Source of the DNA: Geomobilibacter sp964431365
GTDB taxonomy: Bacteria; Desulfobacterota; Desulfuromonadia; Geobacterales; DSM-12255
Length of the DNA stretch: 64,000 bases
NCBI GenBank assembly: GCA_964431365.1
Contig: CAYSJJ010000010.1
Coordinates: 8,380 to 72,379 of the forward strand
Reading direction: 5' to 3'
A program made the position numbers and the translations under genes. Below are positions 43,960-51,616 of this stretch, piece after piece. Below the pieces are notes generated by a model. The model searched no databases. It worked only from the letters and a program-made list of their open reading frames with translations, and was not told the DNA's origin. How positions within the stretch are numbered: the first letter of the stretch is position 1; each line of letters begins with the position of its first letter.

Positions 43960-45804
43960 TCAGGCAGGAGGGGGGAGTGTGACGGTGAATGTGGAGCCGG
44001 AGCCGGGGATGCTGCGGCAGACGACGCTGCCGCCGTGGATTTCGGCGATCCGCCTGACCAGGCTGAGGCCGAGGCCGGCGCCGGGCACCCCCGGAATCTG
44101 CCAGGTGCGGTGGAACCGGTTGAAGATCTTGTCCGTCTGATCCGGAGGGATGCCGATTCCCTGGTCGGAAATCTCAACAAGGATGGAGCCGTTTTCCCGG
44201 CACGACGCGGCGAGCACGATCGTCCCCCCATCGGGAGAATATTTCATCGCGTTGTCCAGGAGGTTGGAGAGCATGATCGTGATCAGGGTCGGGTCGCAGC
44301 TATACTGAAGGGGCGAACTCTCCAGGACGGTCTCGAAGATGTGGCCCTGTGCCTTCGCCTGGCTCTGCCTGATGGCACTCTGCACGAGCGGGACGATGTC
44401 CTGTTCCCGCAGATCCGGACGCCAGCCGCTGGTCGACAGCCGGTCATCGGTGAGACAGCCGTCGATCAGTTCGCTGAGACGCAAGGTAGCGGATCGTATT
44501 CGCTCTGCCTGGGTAAGGCAGGGGGATTGCTGCGGCGCCGTGAGGAGGATCAACTGGGCGGCGCCATCGATGATGGAGAGGGGGGTCCGCAGCTCGTGGG
44601 AAACCAGGCCAAGGAACTGCCGCTGTTCTCCCAGGGCAATCCTTTCCGCCTCCAGCTCTACCCGGTACCGTTCCGCCTGTTTACGGGCGGTGATGTCGGT
44701 GATCGTCACCTGCTTGGAGGCAATCCCTTCGGCATTCCTGATCGGGTTGTTGACGATATGGTACCAGCGACCATCGCGCGGGCTCTGGAACTCCCACTGG
44801 ACGCTCTCGCCGTTGAAGACGCGCTCGTTGACGCACCAGGGGCAGGGAGATTCGAACCGGTGCAGCGCCTCATGGCAGCATTCACCGGTTGCGTCGTAGC
44901 CGATCCGTTCGATCATCTGCCGGTTCATGAATTCGATCCGCCGCTCCCTGGAGCAGATGTACATCAGCCCGTCAAAGGCTTCGACCATGGCCCGGTAGAG
45001 TGCCTCCCTCTCGTGGAGTGAGGTTTCGGCACGCTTTCGTTCGGAAATATCCAGGAAGACCGCCTGTACCACGCACTTCTCGGCGATGTTCGTCATCGAA
45101 CTCCGGATAAGCACCGGAATCCTGCGGCCGCTCCTGCTCAGGATTTCGGCTTCGATGTCGTCGCAGGACTCGGGGACCGTCGTCGCCGCTTCGAACAGCG
45201 AGAGGACCTGTTCTTTCGCGTCAGGCGGGTGCAGGGAGGTGAAGTGCTGGCCGATGATCTCGCTGCGCGGCGCGCCGAACAGCACCTCGGCAGCCTGGTT
45301 GCAGTTGACCAGAATGCCGGATTCGACATTGACCCAGAATATGGCATCCCGTGCCCCTTCGAAGGTGAGGCGGAACATCTTTTCGACGTCGAGCTGCCGT
45401 TCCATGGCCTTCGCATGGTCGGTAATATCGGCGTAGATGGCGATGAACCGCCCCATGGCGATGTGGGCGCTGACGATCACCTGCTTGATACTGCCGTCAC
45501 TGCAGGTGATGGCTGCCTGCAAAGGTGGGGGGGTCGTGCCGCGAACCAGAGCGGGAATCTTCTCCGCATACCAGTCGCGTATCTCCTTCCGGTTGTCAGG
45601 GTCGGGGTAGGCGCGGATAAACCAGTCATCCATCAGCCTGATTTCCGACAACTCATAGCCGAACATGTCGCGGAACGCCTGGTTGACATATTCGCACTCT
45701 CCGGCGCGGTTCACCCAGCGGATCCCCGCCGGCATCAGGTCCATGAGTGCCGCAATATCCCGCAACATCGGATCGGTATCGGTTTTGCGGCGATTCATCT
45801 CCAT
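43960..45804 (-). CDS. Multi-PAS sensor histidine kinase
   Basis: The 614-residue product starts at the ATG at 45804 (GAGG five bases upstream), just after the response regulator stop. It has three PAS domains (about residues 10-125, 140-255, 265-385; 'WVNVESGILVNCNQAAEVLF' in the second). A Cys-rich patch in the third (CCHEALHRFESPCPWC) may bind a metal. HisKA (VSHELRTPLSIIDGAAQ) and HATPase ('DQGIGIPPDQTDKIFNRFH', 'GAGLGLSLVRRIAEIHGG') follow. No membrane helix is visible, so it is a cytoplasmic sensor. It forms a pair with the upstream regulator. Confidence 0.92.
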   Translation of the reverse strand: MEMNRRKTDTDPMLRDIAALMDLMPAGIRWVNRAGECEYVNQAFRDMFGYELSEIRLMDDWFIRAYPDPDNRKEIRDWYAEKIPALVRGTTPPPLQAAITCSDGSIKQVIVSAHIAMGRFIAIYADITDHAKAMERQLDVEKMFRLTFEGARDAIFWVNVESGILVNCNQAAEVLFGAPRSEIIGQHFTSLHPPDAKEQVLSLFEAATTVPESCDDIEAEILSRSGRRIPVLIRSSMTNIAEKCVVQAVFLDISERKRAETSLHEREALYRAMVEAFDGLMYICSRERRIEFMNRQMIERIGYDATGECCHEALHRFESPCPWCVNERVFNGESVQWEFQSPRDGRWYHIVNNPIRNAEGIASKQVTITDITARKQAERYRVELEAERIALGEQRQFLGLVSHELRTPLSIIDGAAQLILLTAPQQSPCLTQAERIRSATLRLSELIDGCLTDDRLSTSGWRPDLREQDIVPLVQSAIRQSQAKAQGHIFETVLESSPLQYSCDPTLITIMLSNLLDNAMKYSPDGGTIVLAASCRENGSILVEISDQGIGIPPDQTDKIFNRFHRTWQIPGVPGAGLGLSLVRRIAEIHGGSVVCRSIPGSGSTFTVTLPPPA

Positions 45805-45811
45805 GGTTACC

Positions 45812-46531
45812 TCACCCTGCCGTGCCGACATCTGCCAGGAATGCATACCCGAGGTTGTGACGTGCGCGTATGGGGAGTGCCGATTCGGGGTCAGCCGCCC
45901 GCACCTTGGCCCGTAGCCTGCTGATCAGGGTTTCAAGGCGGCGGTCGCCATAGAAATCGTCCGGCTGGTGCAGGGCAGCGAAGATCTCCTGTCGGGATAC
46001 GCTGTTGCCGGCGCTTGCCAGCAGCGTACCCACGAGAATGCTTTCGTGGGCCGAAAGCGCAATCGTCGTGCCGCGGGGGGTAATGAGACTGGCGCTCTGC
46101 CGGTCGAACCGCCAGCCATTTTTCCTGGTTTTGTCGATGGCGAGCCTTCGCGAAAGACTCCGGATGGCGGCATCCAGTTCACGGATGTCCACCGGCTTCA
46201 CGAAATAGAGGTCGGCGCCGGACGAGAGCCCCAAAATCCTGTCGTCCACCTTGCCGCGTGCGGTCAGCATGATGATGCCGCAATTGCGCTCCTGCTGCCG
46301 CAGACGCACGGCAAGGGAAATCCCGTCTTCACCGGGGAGGCCAAGGTCGAGAATGATGATATCGGCGGGAAAATCTGCCAGGGCGTTGTAGAGGAGAGCC
46401 CCGTCCGGAACGCTTCGGACGATGTGCCCGAACAGGGCCAGCCCCGTTGCCAGGATATCCCGCAACTCGTTATCATCCTCTACGACCATGAGCCTGAGCG
46501 GCGGTGCGACAGCGTTGTCCACCATCTTCAT
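45812..46531 (-). CDS. OmpR-family response regulator
   Basis: The 239-residue protein has a receiver with 'VVEDDNEL', phosphoacceptor Asp62 in 'IILDLGLPGEDG' and Lys in 'YFVKPVD'. A winged-helix DNA-binding domain follows (LSAHESILVGTLLASAGNSV, then 'RRLETLISRLRAKVR'). It should be phosphorylated by the PAS kinase seven bases downstream. The targets are unknown. Confidence 0.93.
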   Translation of the reverse strand: MKMVDNAVAPPLRLMVVEDDNELRDILATGLALFGHIVRSVPDGALLYNALADFPADIIILDLGLPGEDGISLAVRLRQQERNCGIIMLTARGKVDDRILGLSSGADLYFVKPVDIRELDAAIRSLSRRLAIDKTRKNGWRFDRQSASLITPRGTTIALSAHESILVGTLLASAGNSVSRQEIFAALHQPDDFYGDRRLETLISRLRAKVRAADPESALPIRARHNLGYAFLADVGTAG

Positions 46532-46588
46532 GCGGCGTCCCCCTGGCTGGAGTGACGGGAAAGTCCCGGATCGTACGGCTTGAACCTG

Positions 46589-46930
46589 CTAGGCCTTCTT
46601 GACGAATTCCGATTTCAGCTGCATGGCGCCGATGCCGTCGATCTTGCAGTCGATATCATGGTCGCCATCGATGATACGGATGTTCCTCACCTTGGTGCCG
46701 ACCTTGACCACCGACGACGACCCTTTTATCTTCAAGTCCTTGATCACCGTAACCGAGTCGCCGTCGTTCAGCACGTTTCCATGGGCATCACGCACCACCC
46801 GCTCCTGCGAACCGCTCTCCTCAGCCGCCGCAACGGCCCATTCATGGGCGCATTCCGGGCAGACGTACATGCTCCCGTCTTCGTAGGTATATTCTGAACT
46901 GCATTTCGGACATTTGGGCAAGCTGCTCAT
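46589..46930 (-). CDS. yjdM: PhnA/YjdM-family zinc-ribbon protein
   Basis: The 113-residue protein carries an N-terminal zinc ribbon (CPKCSSEYTYEDGSMYVCPEC, C7/C10/C26/C29 region). The C-terminal domain has the family strings 'DAHGNVLNDGDSVTVIKDLK' and 'KVGTKVRNIRIIDGDHDID'. The length is standard. Function is poorly known: it is not a phosphonoacetate hydrolase despite the old name. It is a single gene with its own upstream gap. Confidence 0.9.
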   Translation of the reverse strand: MSSLPKCPKCSSEYTYEDGSMYVCPECAHEWAVAAAEESGSQERVVRDAHGNVLNDGDSVTVIKDLKIKGSSSVVKVGTKVRNIRIIDGDHDIDCKIDGIGAMQLKSEFVKKA

Positions 46931-47029
46931 AGAGTTCGTGACCTCAACACTGCAAATCTGCTGAATTAAATTCCAATTGGCGTACGCAATCTATGAAAAC
47001 AGCGGATGGTTTGCAAGGGGTATTTATCA

Positions 47030-47100
47030 TCCTCGGAGGGGAACATAAGAAAAGGGGGACACGGCCCGTTGCCATGCCCCCCCATTTCCATGAATACCCC
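47030..47100 (-). terminator. Possible terminator downstream of the DUF3365 gene
   Basis: A GGGGG block (about 47057-47061) and a CCCCC block (about 47078-47084) face each other across a short loop inside the 214-base gap between the PhnA-like start and the DUF3365 stop. A T-rich side is present on the minus strand. The pairing is imperfect. Confidence 0.35.
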
Positions 47101-47144
47101 GCTTGGTCAGAACGCCTTGAGCATGATGACCGGCGAGTTGACCG

Positions 47145-47702
47145 CTACTTCACGGTAACACTGATGATCCCGCGGAAATCGCCTGGCTTGTAGCCAACGG
47201 CCTTGTCATCGGGATAGGTGGCCATGATCTCCTTCCGCACCTCTTCGTTCATCGTTGTTGCCTCGCCATGACACTTGAGACAAACCTGATCCATGGTAAC
47301 AACCTTGTAAAAGCGGCGCGGGTCGCCCGGAAACACGGCGACACCCTGTGGGAGCTTTTTGCTCGCCAGGTGAGCTGCAGTCAGGGATTCAAGCAGCTCA
47401 CGTTCTTTCGCGTCAGGAGCATTTTGTGGATTGCGGACGTTGAGTGATGTACGTTTAACAGTGACACCAAGCTCATTTTCTATACGGGCTGAAATTGTCG
47501 GTGCATCCTTTGCGCAGACGGTAATGGCGCCTGCGGGACCACTCTTCTGCAGGCTGTCAGTAAGCTTTTTCCGCATTTCCTGTCCCAGCTGTCCGATCGC
47601 TTTTGAGGCAACGGCTTCTCTGGGATCGGTTTCAGCGGCACTAACCACTGCAAACGAGGTTAGCGCAAGGACAACAAGGGATGCGACGCAGCTTCTGGTC
47701 AT
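47145..47702 (-). CDS. Exported DUF3365 haem-binding-type protein
   Basis: The 185-residue product starts at the ATG at 47702 (AAGGAG site) and has a signal peptide ending near 'FAVVSAAETD'. One c-type haem motif, 'QVCLKCHGEATT', is present, with the surrounding 'DPRRFYKVVTMDQ' typical of DUF3365/Tll0287-like domains. These are periplasmic sensory or redox modules. Here the domain stands alone, without a kinase or receptor. One haem and small size suggest a redox sensor or a small electron carrier. Confidence 0.88.
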   Translation of the reverse strand: MTRSCVASLVVLALTSFAVVSAAETDPREAVASKAIGQLGQEMRKKLTDSLQKSGPAGAITVCAKDAPTISARIENELGVTVKRTSLNVRNPQNAPDAKERELLESLTAAHLASKKLPQGVAVFPGDPRRFYKVVTMDQVCLKCHGEATTMNEEVRKEIMATYPDDKAVGYKPGDFRGIISVTVK

Positions 47703-47813
47703 AAGATGTTCTCCTTTCACGTATCTGAATCAAATCGCTGATTTGTCTTTGGGGCTGCACGGCAGGGTCGATGTTGCGGGACGAAAGTGATCCAATCCTT
47801 CAGCTGAATCAAC

Positions 47814-48185
47814 TCACGTATCCTGGGATTCCTTCGCACAAGCGGGCTGAACTACAGCCACCTTTTCTCCGGAGGCGGTGTTTTCTCGTTTCCCCCGCAT
47901 GCTATCGGAAATAGCCAGCGCCTTCTGACCGACAAGCGCTCGGGCAACCTTCCGGCGGGCGCTTGCGAGTAGCCGCTGGACCGTGCCGCGTGATACCCCC
48001 ATGCAGACACCCGCTTCCTCCTGGGTCTTGCTCTCACCGTCACACAGATGCAGAGCCTCCACTTCGTCGTGGTCCAGTTGAATGGTTTCCATCTCCTTGA
48101 GCGGTGTACCAGCCGGTTTGAATACTGCAGAGTAGCCGGCACGGTGTGGACAAATGCAGTTTCTCGGTTTACGAGGACGCGGCAT
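47814..48185 (-). CDS. DUF134 (UPF0251) DNA-binding protein
   Basis: The 123-residue protein has the family start MPRPRKPRNCICPHRAGYSA and a sigma-70 region 4-like helix-turn-helix ('QEEAGVCMGVSRGTVQRLLA', then 'SARRKVARAL'). The CxC at the start and another Cys pair may bind a metal. DUF134 genes commonly pair with NifX/NifB-type genes. Here the ATG is two bases after the NifX-like stop. It is a likely regulator of its own operon. Confidence 0.92.
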   Translation of the reverse strand: MPRPRKPRNCICPHRAGYSAVFKPAGTPLKEMETIQLDHDEVEALHLCDGESKTQEEAGVCMGVSRGTVQRLLASARRKVARALVGQKALAISDSMRGKRENTASGEKVAVVQPACAKESQDT

Positions 48186-48187
48186 GG

Positions 48188-48568
48188 CTAGTGAGAGCAC
48201 CCATGACTGTGGCCATGTCCGCCGCAAGTATGGCCAGGCACATATTCCGACAGTTCATTTGTTCGAAAGAGCGCGATGTTCTCTGCAATGGTTCCTTCCT
48301 GCGCCTGAAAGACCCGCATTCCGGCAGCGTTCAGTTTGTAGAGCGCACCACCACCAATGCCGCCAACCACGACTGCATCGACCTGATGTCCGCCGAGACC
48401 AGCTACCGGATTGCAGGCTCCGTGCTGATGGATCCGGCCACTGTTATTGATCGCTGTTACCTCGTTGGTGGTCATATCCACCACGACAAACCCCGGCGCA
48501 GACCCAAAATGACCATATACAGGGCTTTCCAACCCTCGATTTTCCAAAACGGGAAAACAGACTTTCAT
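48188..48568 (-). CDS. NifX/NifB-type iron-molybdenum cofactor-binding domain protein
   Basis: The 126-residue protein is a dinitrogenase Fe-Mo cofactor biosynthesis domain (MKVCFPVLENRGLESPVYGH, 'GHFGSAPGFVVVDM', 'VDAVVVGGIGGGALYKLNAA'). The C-terminus is His/Cys-rich (HTCGGHGHSHGCSH), so a metal or cluster site is likely. No nif genes are nearby. In such genomes these small proteins pair with DUF134 regulators and may carry metal-sulfur clusters. AGGAGG precedes the ATG by five bases. Confidence 0.92.
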   Translation of the reverse strand: MKVCFPVLENRGLESPVYGHFGSAPGFVVVDMTTNEVTAINNSGRIHQHGACNPVAGLGGHQVDAVVVGGIGGGALYKLNAAGMRVFQAQEGTIAENIALFRTNELSEYVPGHTCGGHGHSHGCSH

Positions 48569-48586
48569 TCATACCTCCTACTCGTA

Positions 48587-48652
48587 ATGTGTATATGCAC
48601 AAAATAACATTGGAAACCATACGCGTCAACGAGGTTTTGTGCATACGCACAT
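48587..48652 (-). promoter_or_regulatory. Promoter with two matching palindromic operators, nifX-like/DUF134 operon
   Basis: On the minus strand TTGACG (48629-48624) and TATTTT (48606-48601) are exactly 17 bases apart, a strong sigma-70 promoter. Two copies of a GTGYRTAYGCAC-like palindrome flank it. One (48587-48604) lies against the -10; the other (48635-48652) is just upstream of the -35. As inverted 18-mers they match at 16 positions. A repressor binding both could loop or cover the promoter. The DUF134 protein is the obvious candidate. Confidence 0.75.
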
Positions 48653-49229
48653 AAACAGTGTGGCGATGACTCAACGAATGTGGACCTACCGGCAAACCGC
48701 TATATCGTATTTATGGATACCCGATCAACATGCTCCTTGCTCAAGGGAATCATGCTCGCTACTGATACGAGATGCTCATTGGGCAAGGTTCACCTTGCTC
48801 GTTGTAACGCTCGTCCCAGTTCATGCTATTCACCTACGTCACTAGCCACTTATTCCGACAGGAATTTAGACCATCACTCCCCGGTCGAAACCTTCCACAG
48901 AGACCACAAGGACCACAGGTAACGACAAAGTGGTTACGGCTTATTGCCGTAACCACTTGTTTAACGAGGTAGTCAGTCTAATACATGGTTCAACATACTA
49001 TAGTTATTACATTAATCAGTTTGTTAAGATCAGCACTACCCCCAAAACTACCCCCATTATTTCAATGTTACCCGCACAAATTTTCTTAGCTGCCCATGTT
49101 GGAAGCGACCAGTTAAGCTGATCACAACGTGTTTACAAAAACTAAAATAACCGTTGCGTTGTTTTAGTTTTTGCGTAAAATCTAAAACAATCAATGGACC
49201 TATTTTACTTTCAAGGTGAGGCTACTTCG
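48653..49229. other. 577-base stretch without a supported gene
   Basis: No reading frame here has a ribosome site or recognisable product. It holds a strong hairpin at 48928-48958. Near 49136-49170 an AT-rich inverted repeat (AAAACTAAAA / TTTTAGTTTT) sits just upstream of the Fic gene and could be its operator. G+C falls clearly from about 48930 onward, which marks the start of acquired DNA. Confidence 0.6.
48928..48958. terminator. 13 bp perfect hairpin, terminator-like
   Basis: AAGTGGTTACGGC pairs perfectly with GCCGTAACCACTT across a 5-base loop. The core resembles the tRNA-Ser terminator at 51324-51355. Short T-rich stretches follow on both strands. Confidence 0.65.
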
Positions 49230-50354
49230 ATGAAAAATTTTCAGTCTGGCCGTTATATTCAGCAAGGACATTATAAAAGTTTTCAGCCAAACCCGATCAA
49301 CCGTCCGTGGCTACTGGACAATATGGAGCTAATTCAGTTACTTGGCCAGGCTGACCGCGAATTGGGGCGGTTGGATATGTATTCGGACTATATCCCCAAC
49401 ATTGACCTTTTCATCCGGATGCATGTGCTCAAGGAGGCCACTCAATCAAGCAAAATAGAGGGTACGCAGACGAATATGGAAGAGGCGCTTCTGGATAAAG
49501 AAGATGTTGCCCTCGACAAACGCGACGACTGGGAAGAGGTACAAAACTATGTGGCGGCCATGAATGAGGCGATTGAGAAATTACAAGCGTTACCCTTTTC
49601 GGCACGTTTGATCCGGGAAACGCACAACACTTTGCTACAAGGCGTACGCGGCAAACATAAACAACCGGGCGAGTTCAGGCAAAGCCAAAACTGGATTGGC
49701 GGGGCAACGATTAACGATGCAGTTTTTGTCCCTCCTGTCCATACCTCTGTTGATGACTTGATTGGCGACATTGAGCATTTTGTTCATAACGATAGACAAT
49801 ATTTCCCTGAGCTTTTGAAAATTGCCTTGGTGCATTACCAATTTGAAACGATCCACCCCTTTCTTGATGGCAATGGCCGGGTTGGACGATTGCTGATTAC
49901 GTTGTACTTGGTCAGCAAGGGAATTTTGAAACAGCCTATTTTATATCTGTCAGATTTCTTCGAGCGTAATCGTACTCTATATTACGATAATCTCATGCGG
50001 GTGAGAGAAAAAAATGATGTGTTGCAATGGTTCAAGTTTTTTCTGGTAGGCGTAATTGAAACGGCAAAAAGCGGCATAGCAACGTTTGACAATATTCTCA
50101 AGCTGCAAAAACAGGTAGAAAGCCAGATTCGGGAACTCGGGAGCAGAGCGGCGAATGCGCAGAAAGTAGTCCACTACTTGTATCAGCGGCCATTGATTGA
50201 TGCTGCCAAGGTGGGCGCGGTAGCGGAAATATCTCCGGCATCGGCATACAAGCTCATAGCCGATCTGGAACAATTTGAGATACTGAGAGAAATTACCGGT
50301 GGTAAGCGAGGGAAACATTACCTGTTTTCCAGCTATGTGCAATTATTCAAATAG
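49230..50354 (+). CDS. Class II Fic-domain protein with C-terminal helix-turn-helix
   Basis: The 374-residue product starts at the ATG at 49230 (GGTGAGG nine bases upstream). It has the full Fic active site HPFLDGNGRVGR at 209-220 and an N-terminal inhibitory helix motif S73-xxx-E77-G78 (SSKIEG), as in self-inhibited class II Fic enzymes. It should transfer AMP (or a related nucleotide) to a protein hydroxyl. The C-terminus contains a winged-helix-like part ('AEISPASAYKLIADLEQFEI'). It is AT-rich compared with the neighbours, with no antitoxin gene beside it. Confidence 0.93.
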   Translation: MKNFQSGRYIQQGHYKSFQPNPINRPWLLDNMELIQLLGQADRELGRLDMYSDYIPNIDLFIRMHVLKEATQSSKIEGTQTNMEEALLDKEDVALDKRDDWEEVQNYVAAMNEAIEKLQALPFSARLIRETHNTLLQGVRGKHKQPGEFRQSQNWIGGATINDAVFVPPVHTSVDDLIGDIEHFVHNDRQYFPELLKIALVHYQFETIHPFLDGNGRVGRLLITLYLVSKGILKQPILYLSDFFERNRTLYYDNLMRVREKNDVLQWFKFFLVGVIETAKSGIATFDNILKLQKQVESQIRELGSRAANAQKVVHYLYQRPLIDAAKVGAVAEISPASAYKLIADLEQFEILREITGGKRGKHYLFSSYVQLFK

Positions 50355-50401
50355 CGTCGATATGCCATCCCTTAGCCAAAACAATAACAGGCTGCCACCT
50401 A

Positions 50402-50905
50402 ATGGGGACCGGCTCTCTTCACTTGCCGACAATTCCAAATCTATTGATATCGACCAGTACAAACGGCTCGTTTCCGTTGTCTCGCTCGGCAACACTGACC
50501 ATCAAGGAAGAGGTTGACCGCTATATCCAGCCGTTTACCCGGTACAACAGCCCGGAGCAGGTTTTTACTACATTCAGCTTTCTGCGCCACGAAACGAAGG
50601 AATACTTTTTCACCATTCACCTGGACGGTAAGAACCGCATCTGCTGCGTTGACGAAGTATCTGTCGGCTCCCTGAATCAAAGTGTCGTACATCCTCGCGA
50701 GGTATTCAAAACGGCATTGCTGTCATCGGCGGCGGCGATCATTTTGCTGCACAACCATCCGACCGGCGACCCGACGCCGAGCCGTGAGGACATCGAAATT
50801 ACGAGGCGACTGAAGGAGACCGGCGAGATCATCGGCGTACGACTGCTCGATCACATCATCATCGGCGATAGTTATGTATCGTTCGTCAACCGTGGACTGC
50901 TCTAA
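50402..50905 (+). CDS. RadC-type JAB/MPN metalloprotein, possibly frameshifted at the N-terminus
   Basis: The C-terminal 110 residues are a clear RadC/JAB domain: 'EVSVGSLNQSVVHPREVFKT' and the zinc motif 'HNHPTGDPTPSREDIEI'. Start is uncertain: the ATG at 50402 lacks a ribosome site. An overlapping frame from 50362 (QYKRLVSVVSLGN) looks like the expected N-terminus and ends where the present frame becomes convincing (about 50490-50515). A one-base shift, real or from sequencing, is possible. Such RadC proteins are common on mobile elements; their function is unsettled. Confidence 0.75.
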   Translation: MGTGSLHLPTIPNLLISTSTNGSFPLSRSATLTIKEEVDRYIQPFTRYNSPEQVFTTFSFLRHETKEYFFTIHLDGKNRICCVDEVSVGSLNQSVVHPREVFKTALLSSAAAIILLHNHPTGDPTPSREDIEITRRLKETGEIIGVRLLDHIIIGDSYVSFVNRGLL

Positions 50906-50995
50906 GGATAACAGCGTCAATATCGAACCCCGAAGGAGCGCTGACTTAAATTCAAGCCAGGCTAACTGGTCGTAACCAGAAGCACACACGCGAAG

Positions 50996-51223
50996 ATGAC
51001 AGGTAACGAGGAGTTTGCCCATCATGTCATACTGCCGATCACGCGGCAGGTTGCCGCTGACTGGGGAGACGTCAGCGATGATGACCGAGCTTCCAACGAA
51101 TTGGCACTACAACAAGGAGTACGGCTATTCTCGGTCTACAAGAGGGATGGGGTACCCACGATTTGGGTAATCACAGAAGGGGATCGGTCGGTAACGACGG
51201 TGTTATTTCCGGAGGAATATTGA
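50996..51223 (+). CDS. Small conserved-type protein of mobile elements
   Basis: The 75-residue protein ends 'WVITEGDRSVTTVLFPEEY' and has 'SDDDRASNELALQQGVRLFS' in the middle. I recall this pattern in small plasmid- and element-borne proteins, often near RadC genes. No function is known. The start is likely the ATG at 50996. It is probably the last gene of the Fic-RadC module. Confidence 0.7.
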   Translation: MTGNEEFAHHVILPITRQVAADWGDVSDDDRASNELALQQGVRLFSVYKRDGVPTIWVITEGDRSVTTVLFPEEY

Positions 51224-51323
51224 TCAATAAAAGCGATTACGTCACCAGGAAATTTCATGACATTTCATTTCTAGCAAGCATTATATCTACCATACTAGCT
51301 ACCATACTTTCGCCACAAAACAA

Positions 51324-51355
51324 AATAGGTTACAGCCATCAAGCCGTAACCTATT
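51324..51355 (-). terminator. Original tRNA-Ser terminator, displaced by the integrated element
   Basis: Read on the minus strand, AATAGGTTACGGC pairs with GCTGTAACCTATT and is followed by TTGTTTTG. It directly follows the detached 3' part of the tRNA-Ser gene at 51362-51421, so it is the tRNA's ancestral terminator. Confidence 0.75.
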
Positions 51356-51361
51356 GTTTTT

Positions 51362-51421
51362 ATGGCGGAGAGGTAGGGATTCGAACCCTAGGTACGTTGC
51401 CGTACACCTGATTTCGAGTCA
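51362..51421. repeat. Left attachment repeat (3' part of tRNA-Ser)
   Basis: These 60 bases are identical to 57667-57726. They cover CCA to the anticodon loop of the tRNA (minus strand) and stop abruptly after 'gagtca'. The crossover probably lies within or near the anticodon stem-loop, as is usual for tRNA integrases. Confidence 0.95.
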
Positions 51422-51616
51422 ATTATATAGCCGTTACACCTCATTGCACCCGCTTACACTACCTGATTTTTGGCACCATATGACCTTTGACAAACCAACA
51501 TGTTAGATGTATTGTTATTTCATCGTATCTCAAATTATCGCAGCCACTACCAGCATATTTGAGGATACGCTGAAGGATACGCAAACGACCGTATCCTCTA
51601 AAGGCGGGGGTGACTT

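Noticed and set aside
48639..48922. Two short plus-strand frames between the nifX-like and Fic genes
   Set aside because: They start inside the operator/promoter region, have no ribosome site, and the translations look random.
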